Source: an uncultured Eubacteriales bacterium
Lineage (GTDB): Bacteria > Bacillota > Clostridia > Oscillospirales > CAG-382
Direction of reading: 5' to 3'
Assembly: GCA_900546385.1 (NCBI GenBank)
Contig: URCT01000067.1
Span: 1 to 14,301 of the forward strand
Length of the DNA stretch: 14,301 nt
The notes under the pieces are model-generated. The model was not told where the DNA came from and ran no database searches. It saw nothing but the letters and a program-made list of their open reading frames with translations. Position numbers and translations under genes: made by a program. This document shows, piece by piece, positions 6,991-14,301 of this stretch. How positions within the stretch are numbered: position 1 is the first letter of the stretch; each line of letters begins with the position of its first letter.

Positions 6991-9900
6991 ATGAAAAAAA
7001 TGCTCAGCTTAATCCTGTGCCTTGCGACGATTTTCTCGTCTGTGGCGTTTTGCTTCCCGGCAATCGCGGCAGATCTTGATTACGACGTGGAAACCGGTGC
7101 GGATTATGCAACTATTCCCGCTGAAGAACAGGAAGATCAAGCCGCTTTGGCCGAAGATCTTGTTCTTCCGCTTGTCTTCGATTTTGAAGACGGCGTTATT
7201 CCCGACAGCGTTTCGCTGAAAAACAAGCTCGGCGGCGCAGAGCTTTCCGTCGTTGATAAAGGCGATGGCAAGGCTATGCAGGTCCTCGTTCCCGAAGACA
7301 CCGCCTGGATCGCAGGCCGCGTTGTCTTTGCTGTAACGAGCGATGCGCTTCCGGCCGGCCGTTACCGCATATCCGCGGATTTCGCCGCTGATACATATCC
7401 GGAAGACGGTTATACGCTTTATGTGTACTACGGTACCAACAACGACAAGGGCAAGCTGACCTCTTACTCTATTTTTGAGAAGGGCGCCACCGTGACCGAA
7501 GACGGCACTGTTACGGCTGAGGTCGAATTCGACGAAGCAAAGACTCCGTTCGATATTCAGTACGCTCTGTTCAAGAATCCCCAAGAGCCTTTCACGGCTA
7601 CCTACACGCTCGACAACGTGAAGCTCGAAGAAATCCCGATGCCCGCAACTGTCGTATTTGACGCAAACGGCGGTTCAGGCACACAGGCTTCGATCCAAAC
7701 CGAGACCGGTGCAACCGTTACGCTTCCTGAAACAACCACCTTTACCCGTGATTATTACGACTTCGTCGGCTGGGGCTTGACGAGCGACGCGGCTGCAAAC
7801 GATGCCGTTTCTTCCTATACAGTCGTTCTGTCCGAGCTGTCCGCCGCTAAGACCAAGACCTTCTATGCCCTCTGGCAGAGAAGAACCTTTGACGTGAAGT
7901 TCGATTTTGCCGGCGGTTCCTCTGCTCTTCCGACCTCCTACACCGTCAACGAAGGCGAAGCAAAGGAGCTCAAGCTCCCGACCTCCGCTGAAGTAAAGCG
8001 TCCGAAGAACCTGCTTGTCGGCTGGAAAGACAGCAAAAACAACGAATATAAGTGCGGCGAAACCGTTTCGTTTACCGAAGCCACCACCCTCACGGCTGTT
8101 TGGCTCGATACCTCCGAATTCGGTACGGTCAGCGCAGCTGGCGCTTCCGGTTATGCCGGCAAGACCGTTGATGTTGACTACCGTTATCCGGGTGCTTACT
8201 ACAAGCTCCCTGTGAAGCTCGATGCAGGCTCCGTTACCCTGGAGGCTCTGAATCTCGCCAATGCTTCGGCTGTGGAATATGACGAAGAAAACGATACCCT
8301 TATCGTATATCCGCGTGCATCTTCCGTCTTCGCGGGTGCGACCGTTTCCTTTGCATATTCCCGTACCACGGTTCTGACGGCAGACCACAAATCGATGCTG
8401 ATCCTGCCGGAAGTGACCGTTAAGTATATTTCCGACAATACTCTTGCCGGTTATGACAACCTCATCCCGTCCGGCGATGCCGAAGGCGGCTACTTCCCGT
8501 ACTTTACCGGAAACGAATATGCTGTGGTTGACCGTGCCAAAGAGGAAGACGGCAACCACTATGCCCGTTTGCAGAGAGCCAAGAACGGCGGTCAGTGGCC
8601 GCACACGGAGGTGAACGTTCGTCTTGAAAAAGACGCTACCTATAAGTTCACCGGCCGTTACAGAGTAACCGGTGATGTAAACGGCGGCTTAAACTTCAAC
8701 GTTAACTTTAACGCACCATGGCAAGGCAAAACGCCTATCGCCATGCCGTATTCCAATCCGGAGATCGGCGTCCATGCCAACGGCTATAACCACAATGCTC
8801 CTATCGACAGCTCCAAGACTTGGAAGGATGTCAAGTTTGAATTCACCGTTAACAAGACCGGTGACAGCAACGCTGAAGGCGTCACCATTTATTCCAACCC
8901 TTCAAATGATCTTGTCACCACCTATGATGTGGATGATTTTGCACTCTATAAGAGAATTGATGTAACCTATTCTTCCGGAACAGCCGCAAACCTTCCCGCA
9001 GGTGCTTCCGATCCCGCAACGCACGGCGGTTATATGGATGACGGCTTCACCACTTTGGCTGCCGCAAACCCGTATGCACCGATAAGCGACGGCTGGAAGC
9101 TCAATGAAGAAAAACCGTGGATCGACCAGTTCGGCAACACCTATGCATTCGGCGAAAAGGTCGATGTCTCCAAGACCGGCCCGCTTGCCATCGTTCCGAA
9201 CTATGTGACGGAAGCGGATACCTATACGCTTACGTTCGTGGCAGACGGTCTCACCGCTCCGATGGCACCTGTTAAGGTCATTGTCGGCGAACCGCTCGAC
9301 TTCTCCAAGATCGAAAACGTAACACCTGCCGATTCTTCTCTCAACTTCAACGGTTGGTCCACCACCGGCGAGTGGAAAGACGTTCTCCACGGCAAGCAGA
9401 CCATCAAGGGCGATATGACCCTTTATCCGGTTCTCAGCATCAACTACGATTTCGCTGTTAAGAGCAACCGCGACAAGTTCGACGTATCGAATTCCGTTGT
9501 TCGCTCGGAGCTTTACAGAGACAGCGTTGTTATAGCCCATGAAGGTACGGGCAGCTTTGATACTATCTATGCTACCTCCAAGATTTCTCTCCCGGCAAGA
9601 CTCTACAAGGGTATGTACCTGATCTTTGATTCCACCTACAACGCAGAGGGTGCAATTGAAGTGAACGTCGGCTACCACAACGAAGGTCTCTTCTTTGGCC
9701 GTGCCGGTGAAGGTGCTAGCGGTGGCAGAAACGTGGAAGGTACCGTTACCGAAATCACGCCGGATGGCTATGCGCTCGAGCTCATCGAGACCTACAAGCA
9801 CAAGCTGTGGACGGATACCATCTGTTATGCGCGCTTTGACCCGTTCCAGAAAGAAAACAGATCCATCGCTATCCGCGGTGTCTACTTCATTCCGGCTGAG

Positions 9901-12900
9901 CCGTTTGCCACCAAGACTGTGGAGCTTACCGGTCTTACCGCTCCGGTTTCCGGTCAAGTCGCTCCGACCGCCGTTACCGAAACCACCGGTATCTGCGAAC
10001 AGCCGACCATCACCTGGAGCCCGGCTCTCGTAAACGGACGTTTTGATGAATTGACGCCTTACACCGCAACCATCACGCTTGCACCGAAGGCTCTCACCGG
10101 CAACTGCTTCGATCCGGAAACCACAGTCACGGTTGACGGCAAGGAAGCAACCGTTGCATACGATGAAAAGACCGGTCTTTTGACCGCTACCGTTTCTTTC
10201 CCGATTACGAAAGAATTCGCTGCGTTCGACTATGATATCGTCGGCGAAACCTTCTACCTCATCGACGGCAAAACCGTTCCGTACTCCGTCAAGTTTACGA
10301 AGGACGAAGGCGTTACCGACAGAACCGTTACCTGGTCGGTTGACAACACGGACGTTGCCACCATCGATGCCAAGACCGGTGCTCTTACGCCGATCAAGAA
10401 CGGTAAAGTTGTGGTAACCGCAACCTCCGAATACAATTATATGTATTCCAAGTCCCTCGAGGTTACCATCAATTACTACGAGTTTGATATGCAGATCTCC
10501 GGCCCGGACTTCATCCAGAAGGCCGACAGAACCACCCAGTATAAGCTTTCGGTTATCTGCGACATCACGCTTCCGGATATGACCGCCGTTTGGTCGATCG
10601 AATCCGGCGACTATGCCGACGGCGTGTTCACGCCGAATCCGGCTGCAAACTATGCAACCATCAGCGAAAACGGCCGCGTCGTTCCGTTCGGAAACGGCTT
10701 TGTCCGTATCAGCGGCACGTCCAACTACAACCCGGCAATTTCCGCTTCCAAGATCGTTGAGATCACCAATCAGGCAGAAAAAGGCACCATTACCTACCAT
10801 CCCGGCACGACCGACACGGTAACCGGCCTGCCGGAGGTCCAGGAAGGCTACGGCACGACGGCACTTTCTAACGCAATGCCGACCAGAAGCCAGAGCGGCT
10901 ATGCATTCTTAGGCTGGGCAACCTCCGATGAATCCGCCGACCTTGTTTCCTCCGTTTTGGTTCCCTCCGGCAAGAACGTCGATGTTTATGCCGTTTGGGG
11001 CAACGGTGTTGTTTGGACCTACGGTACCAACGGCAATCAAAAGCTTTCCTCCAACGTTACCGGCCGCGGTGACGATTACGATGAAGTCAAGCCGACTGTC
11101 GGCGACTATCGTATCCATATGCCTTTAGGTCTCGATGCACAGGAATACTCCACGGTCATCGTTCGTATGTCCAGCACCGCTCCTTGCGGCACGAAGATCT
11201 TCTATAAGACCAAGTTCATCAACGCAAGCGGCGAAGAACAGACCATGGGCTATGAAACAGACGGCTTTGCATATGCCGAAGCGCAAAGCATGACCCTGTG
11301 GCCTGCCTTTGACGGACTCGATAACTTTAAGTCCCTCACGTTCGACTTTATGAACAAAGACTCCACCTCTACGCCCGGCAAGTGGAGAACGGCAAAGGAA
11401 ATCGTACAGATTTATCTTGACCCGTGCAAGGTTGCCGGTCAGCTCTTCCGCATCTCCTCCATTTCGGTTCTCGGTTCGCCGACCGTTTCGTTCGACAAGA
11501 ACACCACGGACACCGTAACCAACATGCCGACCGCAAGAAAAATTTCCATGGGCGGCAAGCTCACCGTTTCCGAAACACCGGTTCGCGAAGGCTATGCCTT
11601 TGCAGGCTGGTCGAAGTCCCCGACCGACAGATCCAACGTCAAGACCACCTTCGGCATTGCCGGCGATGTGACCTTGTACGCTGTATGGGATAAGAACGTT
11701 GACGTTGATCCGGATGATGAAACCGGCGAAAACGTATACGCTATTCCTTCCATCGAAGCATCGCAGAGCGCAGTTCTCGTTAAGGTAAGCAACAAGAAGG
11801 ATGTCCGCGTTGAATTCGTCTACACCGACGAAGCCGGCGACGAACAGACCATCGTTGCGAATACCAACGGCAACGGCTATGCTGTGATCGATCTTTCGGA
11901 TATCGCAAGACCTCTCACCGATTCCAAGGTTATCCTTGCGAAGAACTACAAGGCTACCAGCATCGTTTTGACCGATATCGAGTCCGCAACCGCAACCGCC
12001 AATAAAGTGGTTGACAGCGGCAAGACCTCCTCCGGCGGCTCCGGCGGAAACAAGAACTACAACTACGACGGTACGGTTACCGACGTCCCGAACGGTGGCA
12101 AACAGTATGAAGTCGGCGGTATCACCGCAGGCGGCGAGGTCGCTAAGACCGTTCTTTCCGCAACCAAGGAAGAAGGCGATATCCTCTTCAACTTCGAAGA
12201 AGATTATGAAAAGGATCTCTTCAAGGACGCTCGTCAGATGAACATTGTCGGCATGAACTCCAGCGTTCTCTCGCTCCAGTCTCTCGGCAAAAAGTCCGGC
12301 TCGAATGACAGCCCGGCTTACTTCACCGGCTCGCTGGCTCTCGATGCAGCAACGCACAAGTACATTGTCATCAAGGCAAAACAGTCCGGTCTCTCTAGCA
12401 ACAACTTCCGTATCTACTTCCACGGCGATGGCGCGGGCTTCTCCGAAGCAAACGCAGAAACCCAGAAGCTTGGCGACGGCGATTACACCATGCTCGTATA
12501 CGACATGGGCGCCAAGGAAGGCTGGAAGGACACCATCACCGCTTTGTTCTTCTCGCTTGAAGGCGATGTGAAGGGCAACATCGATATCGACTGGATCCTC
12601 TTCACCAATAAGGTTCCGGAAAGCATGGATGATGTCACCGGCGGTGCCAAGGTCAACTTCCCGGTTGTCAATAAGGACGCTATGCCGTTCACCGATGTCA
12701 CCGCAAGCGACTGGTTCCACTCCGAAGTTGCCAATGCTTACAAGCTCGGCTTCGTCGAAGGCACCTCCGCTACGACCTATGAACCGAGCGGTTCTGTGAC
12801 CATCGCAGAAGCAATTACCCTTGCTGTCCGTCTCAACTACATCTATAACGAAAAGACTCTGCCGAAGGCAGCCACCGAAGGCGAATGGTTCAAGCCGTTC

Positions 12901-13674
12901 GTTGACGCAGCTGTCCGCGCAGGCATCATCAAGACCAACCAGTTTGCCGAATACGACGTTCCGGCTCTCAGAAAGCAGGTCGCCGCAATCATGGCCAAGG
13001 CACTTCCGAACGAGTTCTACAACAAGATGAACATGTTCACCGAAGTACCGGATCTTGATAAGAAGGATTCCGCTTACAGTGCTGTTCTCAAGCTCTACAA
13101 CGCCGGTATCGTTATCGGTTCGGATGATAACTATAACTTCCTTCCGGAAACGAACATTATCCGTGCCGAAATTGCCGCAATCGTCAATCGTATTGCCGAT
13201 CCGGCTAACCGCAAGAGAGTTGTCACCGAGGCTGAAATCGAATCCAAGAAGAAGAAATACTACGCAGACGATATCGCCGCTGCCTGCTCGCTCGGCAACT
13301 GCACGGCTCAGAAGATGACCGTGAAAGACGGCGTAGCTTGGGCTACCGGTAAGTCGAATGACCCGATCGTTTACTTCACCGACCTCGTTGGTGAACTCAA
13401 CGGTAAGGAAATTACCCAGATTACCTTTGGCTTGAAGTGGGATTCCTCCAAGGTTACGCCTGCTCCGGGTGTGTTCTTTGTAACACCTTCCGGCAGTTGG
13501 GCTGCTGAGAGATTCATCAAGGCCAATAAGGGTACTGAGCATGAAAACGGTGTGGTTGATTACATCGTTCCGGCTAACGGAAACGCACAGTTCGCTAACA
13601 CCATTAAACAGATCCGCTTCGACCCGTTCGATGCAGCTCAAGAATTTGGTATCGCGTATATCATCATCGAATAA
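6991..13674 (+). CDS. Giant secreted SLH-domain surface protein with InlB-like repeats, Ig-like domains and jelly-roll-like modules
   Basis: This 2227-residue exported protein has a signal peptide (1 to about 27, KK then a hydrophobic run ending AIAA). Modules in order: beta module 62-216 (FDFEDG opening); InlB-type repeats 221-296 and 299-373; carbohydrate-binding-like module from 489 (NLIPSGDAEGG) to about 656; degenerate repeat 658-739; repeat 745-816; beta module 817-972; Ig-like group 2 domains about 1081-1160 and 1165-1260; repeat 1265-1337; beta module 1339-1496; repeat 1497-1567; Gly/Ser linker 1676-1692; beta module 1730-1880; three SLH repeats 1900-2070; and a final beta module 2071-2227. 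SLH domains bind secondary wall polymer, so it should sit on the outer wall. There is no LPXTG, transmembrane anchor or recognised catalytic domain. AAAGGAG lies 10 bases before the ATG. Strong promoter and codon bias point to very high expression; an S-layer or adhesin/glycan-binding role is inference. Confidence 0.9.
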   Translation: MKKMLSLILCLATIFSSVAFCFPAIAADLDYDVETGADYATIPAEEQEDQAALAEDLVLPLVFDFEDGVIPDSVSLKNKLGGAELSVVDKGDGKAMQVLVPEDTAWIAGRVVFAVTSDALPAGRYRISADFAADTYPEDGYTLYVYYGTNNDKGKLTSYSIFEKGATVTEDGTVTAEVEFDEAKTPFDIQYALFKNPQEPFTATYTLDNVKLEEIPMPATVVFDANGGSGTQASIQTETGATVTLPETTTFTRDYYDFVGWGLTSDAAANDAVSSYTVVLSELSAAKTKTFYALWQRRTFDVKFDFAGGSSALPTSYTVNEGEAKELKLPTSAEVKRPKNLLVGWKDSKNNEYKCGETVSFTEATTLTAVWLDTSEFGTVSAAGASGYAGKTVDVDYRYPGAYYKLPVKLDAGSVTLEALNLANASAVEYDEENDTLIVYPRASSVFAGATVSFAYSRTTVLTADHKSMLILPEVTVKYISDNTLAGYDNLIPSGDAEGGYFPYFTGNEYAVVDRAKEEDGNHYARLQRAKNGGQWPHTEVNVRLEKDATYKFTGRYRVTGDVNGGLNFNVNFNAPWQGKTPIAMPYSNPEIGVHANGYNHNAPIDSSKTWKDVKFEFTVNKTGDSNAEGVTIYSNPSNDLVTTYDVDDFALYKRIDVTYSSGTAANLPAGASDPATHGGYMDDGFTTLAAANPYAPISDGWKLNEEKPWIDQFGNTYAFGEKVDVSKTGPLAIVPNYVTEADTYTLTFVADGLTAPMAPVKVIVGEPLDFSKIENVTPADSSLNFNGWSTTGEWKDVLHGKQTIKGDMTLYPVLSINYDFAVKSNRDKFDVSNSVVRSELYRDSVVIAHEGTGSFDTIYATSKISLPARLYKGMYLIFDSTYNAEGAIEVNVGYHNEGLFFGRAGEGASGGRNVEGTVTEITPDGYALELIETYKHKLWTDTICYARFDPFQKENRSIAIRGVYFIPAEPFATKTVELTGLTAPVSGQVAPTAVTETTGICEQPTITWSPALVNGRFDELTPYTATITLAPKALTGNCFDPETTVTVDGKEATVAYDEKTGLLTATVSFPITKEFAAFDYDIVGETFYLIDGKTVPYSVKFTKDEGVTDRTVTWSVDNTDVATIDAKTGALTPIKNGKVVVTATSEYNYMYSKSLEVTINYYEFDMQISGPDFIQKADRTTQYKLSVICDITLPDMTAVWSIESGDYADGVFTPNPAANYATISENGRVVPFGNGFVRISGTSNYNPAISASKIVEITNQAEKGTITYHPGTTDTVTGLPEVQEGYGTTALSNAMPTRSQSGYAFLGWATSDESADLVSSVLVPSGKNVDVYAVWGNGVVWTYGTNGNQKLSSNVTGRGDDYDEVKPTVGDYRIHMPLGLDAQEYSTVIVRMSSTAPCGTKIFYKTKFINASGEEQTMGYETDGFAYAEAQSMTLWPAFDGLDNFKSLTFDFMNKDSTSTPGKWRTAKEIVQIYLDPCKVAGQLFRISSISVLGSPTVSFDKNTTDTVTNMPTARKISMGGKLTVSETPVREGYAFAGWSKSPTDRSNVKTTFGIAGDVTLYAVWDKNVDVDPDDETGENVYAIPSIEASQSAVLVKVSNKKDVRVEFVYTDEAGDEQTIVANTNGNGYAVIDLSDIARPLTDSKVILAKNYKATSIVLTDIESATATANKVVDSGKTSSGGSGGNKNYNYDGTVTDVPNGGKQYEVGGITAGGEVAKTVLSATKEEGDILFNFEEDYEKDLFKDARQMNIVGMNSSVLSLQSLGKKSGSNDSPAYFTGSLALDAATHKYIVIKAKQSGLSSNNFRIYFHGDGAGFSEANAETQKLGDGDYTMLVYDMGAKEGWKDTITALFFSLEGDVKGNIDIDWILFTNKVPESMDDVTGGAKVNFPVVNKDAMPFTDVTASDWFHSEVANAYKLGFVEGTSATTYEPSGSVTIAEAITLAVRLNYIYNEKTLPKAATEGEWFKPFVDAAVRAGIIKTNQFAEYDVPALRKQVAAIMAKALPNEFYNKMNMFTEVPDLDKKDSAYSAVLKLYNAGIVIGSDDNYNFLPETNIIRAEIAAIVNRIADPANRKRVVTEAEIESKKKKYYADDIAAACSLGNCTAQKMTVKDGVAWATGKSNDPIVYFTDLVGELNGKEITQITFGLKWDSSKVTPAPGVFFVTPSGSWAAERFIKANKGTEHENGVVDYIVPANGNAQFANTIKQIRFDPFDAAQEFGIAYIIIE
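7651..8109 (+). repeat. Tandem InlB B-type (Listeria-Bacteroides) repeats, first pair of six
   Basis: Residues 221-296 and 299-373 of the giant protein are adjacent copies of the beta-grasp-like repeat: a FDANGG or FDFAGG opening strand, a central GW, and a YALW or TAVW closing strand. Four more copies lie at 8962-9207 (degenerate), 9223-9438, 10783-11001 and 11479-11691. The repeats diverge strongly at the DNA level, so they are old duplications rather than a recent tandem array. Confidence 0.8.
12688..13203 (+). repeat. Three SLH (surface layer homology) repeats
   Basis: Within the giant protein the repeats begin FTDVTASDWF (residue 1900), EGEWFKPFVDAA and FTEVPDLDKK. The canonical TRAE-type box is TIAE in the first repeat, LRKQ in the second and IRAE in the third, so only the last keeps the usual R-A-E. 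Three SLH repeats form the usual pseudo-trimer that holds secondary cell-wall polymer. They are followed by a further 157-residue module, so anchoring is not at the very C-terminus. Confidence 0.88.
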
Positions 13675-13700
13675 TTGACGTAAATTCGTCCAACACTCCT

Positions 13701-13735
13701 AAAAAAGAGCTGTCGCTTTTGCGGCAGCTCTTTTT
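13701..13735 (+). terminator. Strong intrinsic terminator of the giant SLH gene
   Basis: GAGCTGTCGC (13707-13716) pairs with GCGGCAGCTC (13721-13730) over 10 bp with one T-G wobble around a TTTT loop, followed by TTTTT. A run of six A before the stem extends it further. It lies 26 bases after the TAA, so the giant gene is a single-gene transcript and the next gene needs its own promoter. Confidence 0.95.
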
Positions 13736-13881
13736 GTGTGCCGACCGTTTCCACTGTCGATATAAAAATGACATTCGAACGGGCAGAACGTCTTTGTGTG
13801 ATTCAATTGTATTTTTGTTAAAAATCAGCGAAATATATCACAAATCAAAATAAACAAACGAAAAACAACAACAATTTTGGC

Positions 13882-13953
13882 TATAATACACAAAAAAAAA
13901 CAGGATTTTCGTGTACTTTGTCAATTTCTTTTTGCAAAGAAATATGTTAAAAT
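13882..13953 (+). promoter_or_regulatory. Candidate promoter region for the second SLH gene
   Basis: The 282-base gap 13736-14017 is AT-rich and holds no gene. Two imperfect promoter candidates are visible: an exact TATAAT at 13882-13887 without a good -35, and TTGTCA (13918-13923) with TATGTT (13943-13948) at a long 19-base spacing, or TAAAAT (13948-13953) at an even longer one. Because a strong terminator lies upstream, a promoter must be somewhere here, but I cannot choose between them. Confidence 0.4.
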
Positions 13954-13966
13954 AAACATACCAAAC

Positions 13967-13996
13967 AGGGGAATTGTCAGCTTTTCGGCTGTCCCT
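13967..13996 (+). promoter_or_regulatory. Leader hairpin of the second SLH gene
   Basis: AGGGG (13967-13971) pairs with TCCCT (13992-13996; the fifth pair is G-U), and CAGC (13978-13981) with GCTG (13988-13991) around TTTTCG, leaving a 6-base bulge on the 5' side. It ends 8 bases before AAAAGGAG and no T run follows, so it is more likely a leader structure than a terminator. It is not similar in sequence to the hairpin in front of the giant SLH gene. Confidence 0.4.
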
Positions 13997-14017
13997 AAAC
14001 GAAAAGGAGAAGAAAGA

Positions 14018-14301
14018 ATGAAGAAACAACTGATAGCCATCGCTGCTTCGTTTGCCGCTTCCGTTATGCTTGCCACCGGCGTTCATGCCGATTTTGCCAA
14101 GAGCAAGGATTACACAGACGGTATGTTCACGGATGTTCCGTCAGGTGAATGGTATGCCGCCAGCGTCAAAGATGCCTACGAATACGGCATCATGCAGGGC
14201 GACAGCGGCACCACCTTCAGCCCGAACGGCACACTCACGATTGCGGAGGGTGTCACCATTGCCGCACGTATCTACGAGAACCTGAACGCTAAGGCCATTC
14301 C
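14018..14301 (+). CDS. SLH-domain surface protein, N-terminal part (cut by window end)
   Basis: Only the first 94 residues are in the window and the frame is still open at the edge. A signal peptide is clear (MKKQLIAIAASFAASVMLA, likely cleaved near VHA at 23-24). An SLH domain follows from about 37: FTDVPSGEWYAASVKDAYEYG, then TFSPNGTLTIAEGVTIAARI. It closely matches the first SLH repeat of the giant neighbour (shared FTDV, W, AY, TT, P-G, TIAE, A-R, N-K, P), so the two genes are paralogous at least in this domain. Here SLH is N-terminal, whereas the neighbour carries it near the C-terminus. GGAG lies 8 bases before the ATG. It is separated from the giant gene by a strong terminator, so it is transcribed separately. 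Confidence 0.93.
   Translation, partial: MKKQLIAIAASFAASVMLATGVHADFAKSKDYTDGMFTDVPSGEWYAASVKDAYEYGIMQGDSGTTFSPNGTLTIAEGVTIAARIYENLNAKAI

Noticed and set aside
8902..10800. A 632-codon minus-strand open frame, with shorter ones at 7675-8604 and 7009-7584
   Set aside because: Same cause: in-register antisense shadows of a strongly codon-biased gene, ending exactly where the few TTA or TCA sense codons lie.
11125..13641. An 838-codon open frame on the minus strand opposite the giant SLH gene
   Set aside because: It is in exact antisense register with the real gene, and it is open only because TTA, CTA and TCA are nearly absent from that gene. The translation has no recognisable domains or ribosome site.
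13838..14086. An 82-codon minus-strand frame spanning the second SLH gene start
   Set aside because: It overlaps the signal-peptide region of a clear plus-strand gene and an AT-rich leader; the Phe/Ser/Lys-rich translation shows no family and no ribosome site.

Overview
The window looks like the chromosome of an uncultured or gut-type Clostridia (Bacillota) bacterium with roughly balanced GC. The evidence is strong AAGG/GGAG ribosome sites, sigma-A promoters of the low-GC Gram-positive type, SLH-anchored surface proteins, an InlB-like (Listeria-Bacteroides) repeat protein, and a cell-wall protein pairing a copper-amine-oxidase-N-like domain with a NodB-like domain. No rRNA, tRNA, CRISPR array, insertion sequence or phage gene is visible.

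Left part (1-4621), transcribed leftward. A near-consensus promoter (4593-4621) starts what looks like one transcription unit of five genes: a secreted protein with a degenerate polysaccharide-deacetylase fold (3146-4522), an OmpR/WalR-type response regulator with no adjacent kinase (2390-3106), RNase HII (rnhB, 1671-2333), a YraN/UPF0102 nuclease-like protein whose start overlaps the rnhB stop (1300-1674), and an M19 membrane-dipeptidase-family peptidase (310-1254). It ends in a 310-base noncoding stretch packed with at least ten small inverted repeats.

Middle (4523-6850). The divergent intergenic region leads rightward to htpG (4791-6701), an intact bacterial Hsp90.

Right part (6851-14301), rightward. 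A perfect-consensus promoter (TTGACA, 17 bases, TATAAT) and a roughly 100-base leader with an 11-bp hairpin precede a giant 2227-residue secreted SLH protein (6991-13674). This protein is a string of jelly-roll-like modules, InlB-type repeats and Ig-like domains ending in three SLH repeats and one more beta module. It has extreme codon bias and a strong terminator, which suggests a major surface or S-layer protein. A second SLH protein gene begins at 14018 and runs off the window, so this is probably the start of a surface-protein cluster.

Taken together the window is about the cell envelope: surface-layer proteins on the right, an envelope-facing pseudo-deacetylase with an envelope-type regulator on the left, and housekeeping genes (rnhB, yraN, htpG, a peptidase) around them. 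No complete novel defence or mobile system was found. The most unusual items are the giant modular SLH protein with its structured leader, the NodB-like protein that has lost its metal ligands, and the hairpin-dense intergenic block.
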